Source of the DNA: Ruminococcus sp.
Lineage (GTDB): Bacteria; Bacillota; Clostridia; Oscillospirales; Acutalibacteraceae
Assembly (NCBI GenBank): GCA_017502425.1
Contig: JAFVVB010000114.1
Location: forward strand, 1 to 7,652
Direction of reading: 5' to 3'
DNA: 7,652 bases
Part shown: positions 1-6,403 of the stretch, in pieces
How the letters are laid out: each line of letters opens with the position of its first letter
Numbering within the stretch: the first letter of the stretch is position 1
Notes under the pieces: generated by a model
Database searches by the model: none
Seen by the model: the letters and a program-made list of their open reading frames with translations, nothing else
What the model was told of the DNA's origin: nothing
Translations under genes and position numbers: made by a program

Positions 1-1130
1 ATAGGAAGCATAGATTCAAATTCGCTGTCGATAGAGTTTTGCATCGCATTGACATATTTCATGATGTGGTCGCCCGTTAATCGTTTAGGGTTGACCATGG
101 TATCAAGCGGGAGATTATCAAAAATGCTGGAGATTTTCAGATTACCGATTTCAGTGATTATCTTAGCTTTAGGGTTGACTTCCTTAGCGTAAAGTGAAGC
201 AACTAAGTTTTCTTCGTCAGTATTCATCATGGTGACTATCGCGCTGCAATGTTCAACGCCTTCTGAAATAAGTAAATCCTGATCCATAGCGTCACCGTGG
301 ATAATCATAGCGTTTTCAAGCGTTTCGCTGAGCTCGATGCAACGGTCTTTAGAGTTATCGATGATTTTAACGGAGATTCCCGCTTCCGTCAGGTCTTTAG
401 CGAGATAGAAAGCGATTTTAGAACCACCAAGCAGTAAAACCGAACGTCCACGGTTAGAAACTATACCGAGGATTTTCAGGAGTTTAGCGGCAGCTTTTGA
501 TGGTGCGATGAATGAGATGTAGTCACCTTCATTGATAATAAAATCGCCGTTAGGTATATAGCATTCTCCGTCACGCTCAACAGTGCAGATGCGTATGCCG
601 TCTTTCAGGATGTTAGAGCTTTGTACGACCTTTTTGTTAGCTAAAACGGATTTTTCGTCGATTTTGATTTTAATAAGGTCAATATGACCTCGTGCAAAAG
701 ATGTCATAGCAGCTACACCCGGGAATTTGAGCATACGAGTGATAGAACGTGCACAGATAAGTTCAGGGTTGATAGCTAAAGATAGCTTTAAGTCATCTTT
801 GACGAAAGGAAGGTCTTTAGTGTATTGAGGGTTACGCACTCGGGCGATGGTTCTCTTTACACCTGCGTTTTTAGCAATCAGACAAGTGTAGAGGTTGAGC
901 TCGTCGGTAGCGGTAACTGCGATGAGCAAGTCGCACTCGGATACGTTAGCGTCCTTGAGTACGCTAAGCGTCGCACCGTTGCCTTCAATCGTCATAATGT
1001 TCTGAGTGTCGGGCATTTTTTCTAAAGCCGCAACACTCTCGTCAATCATAGTGATGCTGTGGCCATCTAAGTTAAGCTGATCAGCGATTGATCTGCCGAC
1101 ACGTCCACAGCCGACAATGACAATATCCAT
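1..1130 (-). CDS. trkA: Trk system potassium uptake protein TrkA (partial, C-terminus off the left edge)
   Basis: This is the peripheral, nucleotide-binding regulatory subunit of the Trk potassium transporter. In the family, it sits on the cytoplasmic face of TrkH/TrkG and gates potassium uptake in response to NAD(H) or ATP/ADP. The visible 376 residues show a first RCK_N Rossmann fold: GCGRVG at 7-12, an acidic residue closing strand 2 (D30), EGNGA at 49-53, ATDELN at 74-79 and ARVRNP at 96-101. A first RCK_C (TrkA_C) domain follows at about 140-222. A second RCK_N begins at about 229 with a degenerate glycine motif (GGSKIA, 235-240). The family is usually about 450-460 residues, so roughly 80, covering most of the last RCK_C, are missing. 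The ATG at 1130 is preceded by AGAGGT with good spacing, and its MDIVIVGCG opening is where the family starts. It is divergent from secA. The usual partner trkH could lie to the left, outside the window. Confidence 0.94.
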   Translation of the reverse strand, partial: MDIVIVGCGRVGRSIADQLNLDGHSITMIDESVAALEKMPDTQNIMTIEGNGATLSVLKDANVSECDLLIAVTATDELNLYTCLIAKNAGVKRTIARVRNPQYTKDLPFVKDDLKLSLAINPELICARSITRMLKFPGVAAMTSFARGHIDLIKIKIDEKSVLANKKVVQSSNILKDGIRICTVERDGECYIPNGDFIINEGDYISFIAPSKAAAKLLKILGIVSNRGRSVLLLGGSKIAFYLAKDLTEAGISVKIIDNSKDRCIELSETLENAMIIHGDAMDQDLLISEGVEHCSAIVTMMNTDEENLVASLYAKEVNPKAKIITEIGNLKISSIFDNLPLDTMVNPKRLTGDHIMKYVNAMQNSIDSEFESMLP

Positions 1131-1169
1131 ATCAATTACCTCTAAAACAGACAAAATTTCGTACCAATA

Positions 1170-1195
1170 ATTTTACTATATTAAATCAGTAAAAT
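1170..1195. repeat. 8-bp inverted repeat over the trkA promoter (candidate operator)
   Basis: ATTTTACT (1170-1177) and AGTAAAAT (1188-1195) are perfect inverted copies separated by 10 bp. The left arm contains the trkA -10 hexamer and the right arm runs into its -35 hexamer, so a bound dimer would occlude polymerase. The regulator is unknown. Because the arms are made largely of A/T runs, chance is a real alternative. Confidence 0.35.
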
Positions 1196-1198
1196 CAA
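1170..1198 (-). promoter_or_regulatory. Predicted sigma-A promoter of trkA
   Basis: Read on the minus strand, TTGATT (1193-1198) and TAAAAT (1170-1175) are separated by exactly 17 bp. This gives 4 of 6 and 5 of 6 matches to the vegetative consensus. Transcription would start near 1163, about 33 bases before the trkA ATG. The AT-rich setting raises the chance of a fortuitous match. Confidence 0.5.
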
Positions 1199-1255
1199 TA
1201 GATTTACAAAAATCGTGTGATTTATAGTTTACAGAATGTTCTTTATTTTTATTTA

Positions 1256-1284
1256 TTCATATGGTATACTGTATCTGTTATACT
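1256..1284 (+). promoter_or_regulatory. Predicted sigma-A promoter of secA
   Basis: TTCATA (1256-1261) and TATACT (1279-1284) are 17 bp apart, with 4 of 6 and 5 of 6 consensus matches. A second TATACT lies at 1265-1270 with a weaker partner upstream (TTTATT, 1242-1247), so there may be two overlapping start sites. The predicted leader is only about 30-35 bases, too short for a SecM-type secretion-sensing arrest leader. Confidence 0.5.
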
Positions 1285-1324
1285 ATGTTTTTTACGATAA
1301 TAACCGAAAGGAAGATATATATTT

Positions 1325-4189
1325 ATGGGATTTTTCAAATCTTTTTTTGAAAAGCGAGATATCAAAAGAATCGATCCGATATGTGATAAAGTACTCGCTT
1401 TAGAAGAAAAATACGCTAATATGAGCGAAAGTGAGTTAAAAGCTCAGACAGCAATACTGAAAGAAAGACTCCAAAACGGAGAAACTACTGACGATATTTT
1501 ACCTGATGCTTTTGCTGTGTGCAGAGAGGCTTCATACCGAGTGCTCGGTATGAAACACTTTCGAGTGCAGATTATCGGTGGTATAGTTTTGCATCAGGGC
1601 AAAATCGCCGAGATGAAAACAGGTGAAGGTAAAACCCTCGTTGCTACACTTCCTGCGTACTTAAACGGTCTTACCGGCAGAGGTGTGCACATCGTTACAG
1701 TCAACGATTACCTTGCTAAGCGTGACTCTGAGTGGATGGGAAAACTCTACCGCTACTTAGGTTTATCAGTAGGACTTATCGTACACGGACTTGATAATGA
1801 AGAGCGCAGAAAAGCATATGCTGCTGATATTACATACGGTACTAATAACGAACTCGGATTCGACTACTTAAGAGATAATATGGTTGTTTACAAAGAGCAT
1901 AAAGTTCAGCGTGAACACGCTTTTGCTATTGTCGATGAGGTTGACTCAATCCTCATTGATGAAGCACGTACTCCACTTATTATCTCGGGTAAAGGCGAAG
2001 AAGCATCAGAGCTTTACACTAAAGCTAATGCACTCGCACGCTCTATGAGAAAGCACGTTTTCACTGAAATTGATAATAAAGAGGATATGGAGCCGTTTTA
2101 TAAGGAGAACGGTATCGACTATGTTGTCGACGAAAAAGCTCATAGTGCAACGCTTACTCAGATAGGCGTCAAAAAGGCGGAGAAATTCTTCGGTCTTGAT
2201 AACCTCACTGACCCTGATAACCTTACTATACAGCATCACATCAATCAGGCTATCAAAGCCTACGGCTGTATGAAAAACGAGGTTAACTACGTAGTAAAAG
2301 ACGGCGAGGTTATTATCGTAGACGAGTTTACTGGACGATTGATGTACGGTAGAAGATACAACGAAGGTTTACATCAGGCTATCGAGGCCAAAGAAGGCGT
2401 AAAGGTTGAAAACGAGTCTAAGACACTTGCTACTATTACGTTCCAGAATCTGTTCAGACTTTACGAAAAACTCTCAGGTATGACCGGTACTGCGGTTACT
2501 GAGGAAGAGGAATTTGACTACACATATAAACTCGAGGTTATAGTTATCCCTACTAATAAGGAAATCGCACGAGTTGACCATCCTGACGCACTTTTCAAAA
2601 CAGAGCGCGGAAAGTATATGGCTATTATCGAAGAAATTAAAGAAGCTCATAGAAAAGGTCAGCCTGTACTCGTGGGTACTATTTCCATCGAAAAATCAGA
2701 AGAGCTTTCAAAGATGCTTAAGAAAAGTGGTATTGAGCACAATGTATTGAACGCAAAGCATCACGAAAAGGAAGCTAAAATCATTGCTCAGGCAGGTAAG
2801 CTCGGTGCGGTTACTATCGCTACTAATATGGCTGGTCGTGGTACCGATATCGTGCTCGGTGGTAACGCTGAATATATGGCTAAGTCTGCGATGAGAAAAG
2901 ACGGCTTTGATGACGAAATGATTGAGGAAGCTACTTCTTTTGCTGAGACTGATGATAAAGAGATTTTGGAAGCAAGAAGAACTTATACTGAATATCACGA
3001 GCAGTTCAAAGCACAGATAAAAGAGGAAGCTAGAAAAGTAAGAGAAGCGGGCGGCCTTTACATTATCGGTACGGAGCGTCACGAATCACGTCGTATCGAT
3101 AACCAGCTGCGTGGTCGTTCAGGACGTCAGGGTGACCCTGGTAAGAGTAGATTCTTCCTCTCATGCGAAGATGACCTTATGCGTATTTTCGGTGGCGATA
3201 GAATGGGTATGATGCTCGATAGAATGAACGTAGAAGAAGATATGCCTATCGAAAATAAAATGCTTTCTAATATCATAGAGAGCTCACAGCAGAAGGTAGA
3301 ATCACGTAACTACGCTATCAGAAAGAACGTACTTGACTACGATAATATTCTCAATAAGCAGAGAGAAAAGATTTATACCCAGCGTAATCAGGTTTTAGAT
3401 GGTGCTGATGTTCACGATAATGTTATCAATATGGTTATCGGCGCCATAGAGAATAACGTTAATGTGTATCTCGGCTCTGATGATATGAAAGAAAGCTGGA
3501 ATATCAGCGGTCTTAACGAGTATTTCAGAGGTTGGCTCATCAATGATGACAATAAGTACTCATTCAAAGATGATGAGCTCGAAAAAGTCAGCAAAGATGA
3601 CATAATAAAAGAACTTACTGACAGAGCACTTAAGATTTACGAAGAAAACGAAGGTCTTTTTGATCACGATACTATCCGTGAGATGGAACGTGTATATCTG
3701 CTCAAAACGGTTGATACATACTGGATGGAGCATATTGATAATATGGAACAGCTCAAACAGGGCATCAGACTGCGTGCATATGGTCAGCGTGATCCGGTTA
3801 TTGAGTATACATTCGAAAGTGACGAGATGTTCAACCAGATGAACGAGACTATCAAGGAAGAAACCGCTAAGCTGATGTTGGTTGCACCTAAGCGTGTGCT
3901 TGAAATCCAGCGCAGACAGGCTGAAATTGAGCGCAGACAGCGTGAGATGGAAGAAAGAGCAGCGGCGGCTCATCAGGTTATTCTCAAAAACGGGGAAGAA
4001 AAAGAAAAGCCTAATGCTATATCTCTTTCTATAAAACGTGAGCAGGTTGCTAAACCTATTGAACCTATGGGTGACGGCACTATGTCTACTAATCGTACGG
4101 TCGTAAAACGTAATAAAATAGGACGTAACTCTCCGTGTCCATGCGGAAGCGGTAAAAAATATAAGAGATGTTGCGGTAAAGATGCTTAA
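1325..4189 (+). CDS. secA: Preprotein translocase ATPase SecA
   Basis: SecA is the motor that couples ATP hydrolysis to pushing unfolded preproteins through the SecYEG channel at the inner face of the membrane. The 954-residue protein is complete and of normal SecA1 length. Nucleotide-binding domain 1 carries Walker A MKTGEGKT (97-104) and Walker B VDEVD (203-207), then IDEARTPLIISG (211-222). The preprotein cross-linking domain spans roughly 222-370, and GMTGTA is at 385-390. Domain 2 has ATNMAGRGTDI (499-509) and the arginine-finger segment QLRGRSGRQGDPG (594-606). The helical scaffold and wing follow, with the conserved stretch from YWMEHIDNMEQL (799-810) to QRDP (821-824). The tail ends in a zinc finger, CPC at 938-940 and CC at 949-950, the SecB/ribosome/lipid-contact element. 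A charged segment at about 525-575 inside domain 2 matches the insert I recall from clostridial SecA proteins. The start is an ATG ten bases after AAAGGAAG (1307-1314). Its own terminator follows directly. Confidence 0.99.
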   Translation: MGFFKSFFEKRDIKRIDPICDKVLALEEKYANMSESELKAQTAILKERLQNGETTDDILPDAFAVCREASYRVLGMKHFRVQIIGGIVLHQGKIAEMKTGEGKTLVATLPAYLNGLTGRGVHIVTVNDYLAKRDSEWMGKLYRYLGLSVGLIVHGLDNEERRKAYAADITYGTNNELGFDYLRDNMVVYKEHKVQREHAFAIVDEVDSILIDEARTPLIISGKGEEASELYTKANALARSMRKHVFTEIDNKEDMEPFYKENGIDYVVDEKAHSATLTQIGVKKAEKFFGLDNLTDPDNLTIQHHINQAIKAYGCMKNEVNYVVKDGEVIIVDEFTGRLMYGRRYNEGLHQAIEAKEGVKVENESKTLATITFQNLFRLYEKLSGMTGTAVTEEEEFDYTYKLEVIVIPTNKEIARVDHPDALFKTERGKYMAIIEEIKEAHRKGQPVLVGTISIEKSEELSKMLKKSGIEHNVLNAKHHEKEAKIIAQAGKLGAVTIATNMAGRGTDIVLGGNAEYMAKSAMRKDGFDDEMIEEATSFAETDDKEILEARRTYTEYHEQFKAQIKEEARKVREAGGLYIIGTERHESRRIDNQLRGRSGRQGDPGKSRFFLSCEDDLMRIFGGDRMGMMLDRMNVEEDMPIENKMLSNIIESSQQKVESRNYAIRKNVLDYDNILNKQREKIYTQRNQVLDGADVHDNVINMVIGAIENNVNVYLGSDDMKESWNISGLNEYFRGWLINDDNKYSFKDDELEKVSKDDIIKELTDRALKIYEENEGLFDHDTIREMERVYLLKTVDTYWMEHIDNMEQLKQGIRLRAYGQRDPVIEYTFESDEMFNQMNETIKEETAKLMLVAPKRVLEIQRRQAEIERRQREMEERAAAAHQVILKNGEEKEKPNAISLSIKREQVAKPIEPMGDGTMSTNRTVVKRNKIGRNSPCPCGSGKKYKRCCGKDA

Positions 4190-4196
4190 TTAATGA

Positions 4197-4227
4197 AAAA
4201 AGGCACATTGAAGCGATGTGCCTTTTT
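4197..4227 (+). terminator. Rho-independent terminator of secA
   Basis: AAAAAGGCACAT (4197-4208) pairs perfectly with ATGTGCCTTTTT (4216-4227) around a 7-base loop, starting 8 bases after the secA stop. The T run forms part of the stem, and its mirror A run allows function on either strand. It separates secA from the next gene, so expression of that gene needs read-through or a promoter I cannot see. Confidence 0.9.
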
Positions 4228-4260
4228 ACATTCACTGTGATAGATTTGGAGTGATTTTTG

Positions 4261-4905
4261 ATGAAATTTATTGATGCGCTATATTCAAATATTGATAAAA
4301 AACTGAAGATTTTTGCGGTTATTTCGCTTTTAGTAGGAGTTGTGCTCAGCGTGATACTTGCCATAAGTTGTTTTGCGCAGGCTAGTAATATCAACGATAC
4401 TATGCAAAATATGCAAAGCGGTTTTTTAGGCGGATTTATCGATGACAGCTATAAAAATGTTTCATCGGTTTTCACTAAGATGGGCTTATACGTGCTCATA
4501 GGCGGATGTACTTTTTCTGTCGGATTTTCATTAGTGCTTTACGGCGTGGGATTTATCGCACAGAAATTTTCAGCAAGAAAACCTCAGCCTTATGTAAATC
4601 ATAATATGAACACTCCGTCTCAGAATGTGAATGCAGTTAACCGAGGTTATTATGCTCAAGGTGGTATGAATCATCAAAGTGCAGTAGCACCGAATAACTA
4701 TCCGAATACACCTATCATAGAGCCTGCACCCAAGGTGAATAATCAGGTGGATAATAGGGCATTTATAGACGATGACGAAGTGACAGCACACATCAAAAAA
4801 CCTGAAAATATGACGTATCAATGTGTAAACTGCGGTTTTGTTAACAGCATAAACACTAACCGTTGCGCTCAGTGTGGCGCACCAAATCCGAATTTCAGAG
4901 GGTAA
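4261..4905 (+). CDS. Two-TM membrane protein with C-terminal zinc ribbon, function unknown
   Basis: I do not recognise this 214-residue protein as a named family. A short polar N-terminus leads to a hydrophobic helix at about 16-39 and a second at about 76-101. Between them is a polar loop of some 35 residues. After that comes a long low-complexity linker rich in Asn, Pro and Gln (about 105-165), then an acidic patch (FIDDDE, 168-173). The end is a zinc ribbon with CVNC (188-191) and CAQC (202-205), ten residues between the pairs. With both ends cytosolic the ribbon would hang into the cytoplasm. Such tethered double-Cys ribbons are common in Firmicute membrane proteins of unknown role. I chose ATG 4261, nine bases after GGAG (4248-4251), over the in-frame TTG at 4258 that directly precedes it. 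It lies downstream of the secA terminator with no clear promoter, and converges with the XRE gene. Confidence 0.82.
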   Translation: MKFIDALYSNIDKKLKIFAVISLLVGVVLSVILAISCFAQASNINDTMQNMQSGFLGGFIDDSYKNVSSVFTKMGLYVLIGGCTFSVGFSLVLYGVGFIAQKFSARKPQPYVNHNMNTPSQNVNAVNRGYYAQGGMNHQSAVAPNNYPNTPIIEPAPKVNNQVDNRAFIDDDEVTAHIKKPENMTYQCVNCGFVNSINTNRCAQCGAPNPNFRG

Positions 4906-4906
4906 T

Positions 4907-4939
4907 AAAAAAGGACTGACTTCGTGTCAGTCCTTTTTT
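4907..4939. terminator. Shared bidirectional terminator between convergent genes
   Basis: A 14-bp perfect stem is formed by an A6 run plus GGACTGAC (4907-4920) and GTCAGTCC plus a T run (4926-4939), around the 5-base loop TTCGT. Both strands present a hairpin followed by Ts. It begins one base after the stop of the zinc-ribbon gene (4903-4905) and contains the stop codon of the minus-strand regulator (4927-4929), so one element ends both units. Confidence 0.9.
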
Positions 4940-5250
4940 TGCTCTTTTTTATAAGATAAGTAATTAATATAGTTTTTTACTTCTTCATAATCTGTTTCAT
5001 CAAAACTTGTAGGTAGAGAGATAATGTTTAAGTTCCTGTTAAAAGATAAAGGTTCATCGATAAGACCTAGCAGATAATCGATAGATACATCAAAAAGCTT
5101 AGCGATTAGTATTTTGGATTTATCGTCAGGGTCACTACGATTACACTCATATGATGAGACGGTATAGTGAGACACTCCGAGAATTTTCGCGAAATCTGCT
5201 TGTGAAATTTTATGGTCTTTTCTCAGTTCTTGTAGTCTTTCTCCTATCAC
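4927..5250 (-). CDS. XRE-family helix-turn-helix transcriptional regulator
   Basis: This 107-residue protein has the compact Cro/CI-type HTH fold at about residues 3-60. Helix 2 begins QADFAKIL (17-24), the recognition helix follows at about SHYTVSSYE (27-35), and the DVSIDYLLGL segment that typically closes the domain is at 54-63. The remaining roughly 40 residues are acidic then basic (ending KKEQKKD), a likely dimerisation or sensing tail. No metallopeptidase domain is present. The start is GTG at 5250, seven bases after a clear AAGGAG (5258-5263 on the minus strand), and MIGERLQELR is a normal opening for the family. It is divergent from the operon beginning at 5419, with overlapping control sequences. 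It therefore most likely represses its own promoter, that operon, or both. That role is inferred from arrangement only. Its 3' end lies inside the shared terminator. Confidence 0.93.
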   Translation of the reverse strand: MIGERLQELRKDHKISQADFAKILGVSHYTVSSYECNRSDPDDKSKILIAKLFDVSIDYLLGLIDEPLSFNRNLNIISLPTSFDETDYEEVKNYINYLSYKKEQKKD

Positions 5251-5278
5251 AAGATCACTCCTTATTCACATTACAATA

Positions 5279-5307
5279 ATTATAAGAATTTTACGAATTT
5301 ATGTTTA
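5279..5307 (-). promoter_or_regulatory. Predicted promoter of the XRE regulator
   Basis: On the minus strand a perfect TATAAT (5279-5284) lies 17 bp downstream of TAAACA (5302-5307, 4 of 6 match). The start would be near 5272, giving a leader of about 20 bases that contains AAGGAG. Two GAATTT copies, nine bases apart (5286-5291 and 5295-5300), sit in the spacer region. Confidence 0.55.
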
Positions 5308-5313
5308 AAATTA

Positions 5314-5388
5314 TGCGAAAACTTAGAAAAAATGTTGACAAGTGTGAGAAAATTCAGTACAATTTATACAAGATTTGTGAAAAATACG
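5314..5388 (+). repeat. Three 13-bp direct repeats at 31-bp period around the operon promoter
   Basis: TGCGAAAACTTAG (5314-5326), TGAGAAAATTCAG (5345-5357) and TGTGAAAAATACG (5376-5388) share the pattern TGNGAAAANTNNG, with 9 of 13 positions invariant. Start-to-start distances are exactly 31 and 31 bp, close to three helical turns. The first copy lies upstream of the -35, the second fills the spacer between -35 and -10, and the third lies just after the expected start site. All three would face the same side of the helix. They are candidate sites for the neighbouring regulator; AT-rich composition makes coincidence possible. Confidence 0.45.
5335..5363 (+). promoter_or_regulatory. Strong sigma-A promoter of the accessory operon
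   Basis: A perfect -35 TTGACA (5335-5340) is followed after exactly 17 bp by TACAAT (5358-5363, 5 of 6). Transcription should begin near 5370, leaving a leader of about 49 bases before the ATG at 5419. Its near-consensus quality suggests that regulation is by repression rather than activation, which fits the adjacent XRE gene. Confidence 0.82.
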
Positions 5389-5396
5389 AGTATTTT
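5381..5396. promoter_or_regulatory. Perfect 16-bp dyad in the operon leader (candidate repressor operator)
   Basis: AAAATAC (5381-5387) and GTATTTT (5390-5396) are perfect inverted copies separated by GA. The dyad lies about 12-27 bases after the predicted transcription start. It is the right size for a dimeric XRE-type repressor and overlaps the third direct repeat. With a 2-base gap it cannot form a useful RNA hairpin, which favours protein binding over attenuation. Confidence 0.5.
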
Positions 5397-5418
5397 AGTA
5401 GGTGAAGGGGAGATTGAT

Positions 5419-6387
5419 ATGACAGTAGAACAGATTAAAGAATACTTATCGATGCTAACCGAGTTGGAGAAAACCTCTTATATTGAAGAAGAAGCAATGA
5501 GAAGGTTAAATTTAAAAGCTGATAGCTTGTGTGATATTTCATTTCCAGAAAAACCCATTAGACATTATGCGTCAGCAGAGTATTTAGCTAGCATCGTAAT
5601 GACTGGATTTGTTATTGCTATTGTTGGTGCTGTCATTGGTACCATATTTGAAATATATGACTTTTGGGAAACTTGGGGTATTTTTGCTGTTCTATTTGGG
5701 GCTTTTTTTGGAGTTGGTATTGGTATAGTTGCTGGTGCTATTGGTGGTATTCTTATAGGTCCAATTGTTGCAAATGTTGAAAAAAAAAGTGACCAAAAAG
5801 CATATGACGAGGAGTATTATGAATCGTTATCGATATATGATGAAACAACTAAAAAAGCAAAACAATTATTGGAAGTAGAAAAAAGGCAAAGAAACTTTAT
5901 TTATCAACAGATAAAAGAATTAGAAAAACAGCATTCATATACAAGGGAGACATTACAAAAGTTTTATAATTATAATATTATTGATAAAAGCTATCATTTT
6001 GATATGGTAGCAGTATGTTCGTTCTATCAATATTTTAATAAAGAGATGACGTTTAGCTTAGGGTTTGATAGAGCGACAGGCGATAGAGGAGCATACAATA
6101 TTTACGAAGAAGAAAAGCGTTTAGGAAGAATAGAATCAAAACTGGACGTGGTTATAGATAAACTAGATCAGATGCTAGAGAATCAAAGCTACATTAAATA
6201 TCAGTTGGGTCAAGCCAATGAAAAAATATATGAATTAGTTAGCGGTGTAAATAGTATGTCCAAAAAACTTAATGATGTTAATGATTCAATTAAAGAGCAG
6301 ACTGCGATAGAACAATATAACGCAGAGTGTATACAAAACCAAATCAATTTTAGAAATACTATGGATATAATTTATCGTTGGCATTGA
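5419..6387 (+). CDS. Two-TM, glycine-rich, coiled-coil protein of unknown function
   Basis: This 322-residue protein opens with a charged helical region (1-45). Two hydrophobic stretches follow, about 57-80 and 87-119. The second is rich in small residues (many Gly, Ala, Ile), like pore-lining or tightly packed helices. A long charged coiled coil comes next (about 121-182). The block at 187-250 holds HFDMVAVCSFYQYF (193-206) and GAYNIYEEEKRLGRIESKLD (224-243). Heptad-like helices run to about 310. The VAVCSFYQYF...GAYNIYEEE signature resembles, from memory, uncharacterised Firmicute proteins encoded in variable regions; I know no function for it. The start is ATG 5419, with AAGGGGAG (5405-5412) six bases upstream. 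The longer frame from ATG 5332 would begin before the -35 box of the gene's own promoter and lacks an SD site. It is the first gene of a three-gene operon, 16 bases before the Sel1 gene. The base composition is more AT-rich than secA. Confidence 0.85.
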   Translation: MTVEQIKEYLSMLTELEKTSYIEEEAMRRLNLKADSLCDISFPEKPIRHYASAEYLASIVMTGFVIAIVGAVIGTIFEIYDFWETWGIFAVLFGAFFGVGIGIVAGAIGGILIGPIVANVEKKSDQKAYDEEYYESLSIYDETTKKAKQLLEVEKRQRNFIYQQIKELEKQHSYTRETLQKFYNYNIIDKSYHFDMVAVCSFYQYFNKEMTFSLGFDRATGDRGAYNIYEEEKRLGRIESKLDVVIDKLDQMLENQSYIKYQLGQANEKIYELVSGVNSMSKKLNDVNDSIKEQTAIEQYNAECIQNQINFRNTMDIIYRWH

Positions 6388-6403
6388 TGAAAATGAGGTT
6401 ATT

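Noticed and set aside
825..1025. 66-codon plus-strand open frame within trkA
   Set aside because: It lies antisense to trkA, which is well supported by RCK motifs throughout this stretch. It has no SD site and its product looks arbitrary.
1205..1225. AAATC-GTGT-GATTT inverted repeat between trkA and secA
   Set aside because: The arms are only 5 bp in very AT-rich DNA and not aligned with either promoter. Chance is the simpler explanation.
1285..1324. Secretion-responsive leader peptide before secA
   Set aside because: The space between the predicted start site and the secA ATG is about 35 bases and holds no open frame of useful length.
2006..3973. Several minus-strand open frames (2006-2239, 2708-3082, 3412-3603, 3560-3973) and a plus-strand one at 3660-3842 inside secA
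   Set aside because: They are shadows of the secA reading frame. Their products are rich in Ser, Phe and Leu as expected for complements of charged helical codons, and they have no domain signs.
4258..4260. TTG start for the zinc-ribbon gene
   Set aside because: It only adds one residue before an ATG, and the ATG has an acceptable spacing from GGAG, so ATG 4261 is preferred.
4089..4821. Minus-strand open frames 4089-4394 and 4570-4821
   Set aside because: The first crosses the secA terminator and both lie antisense to supported genes, with no SD or motif. I treat them as chance.
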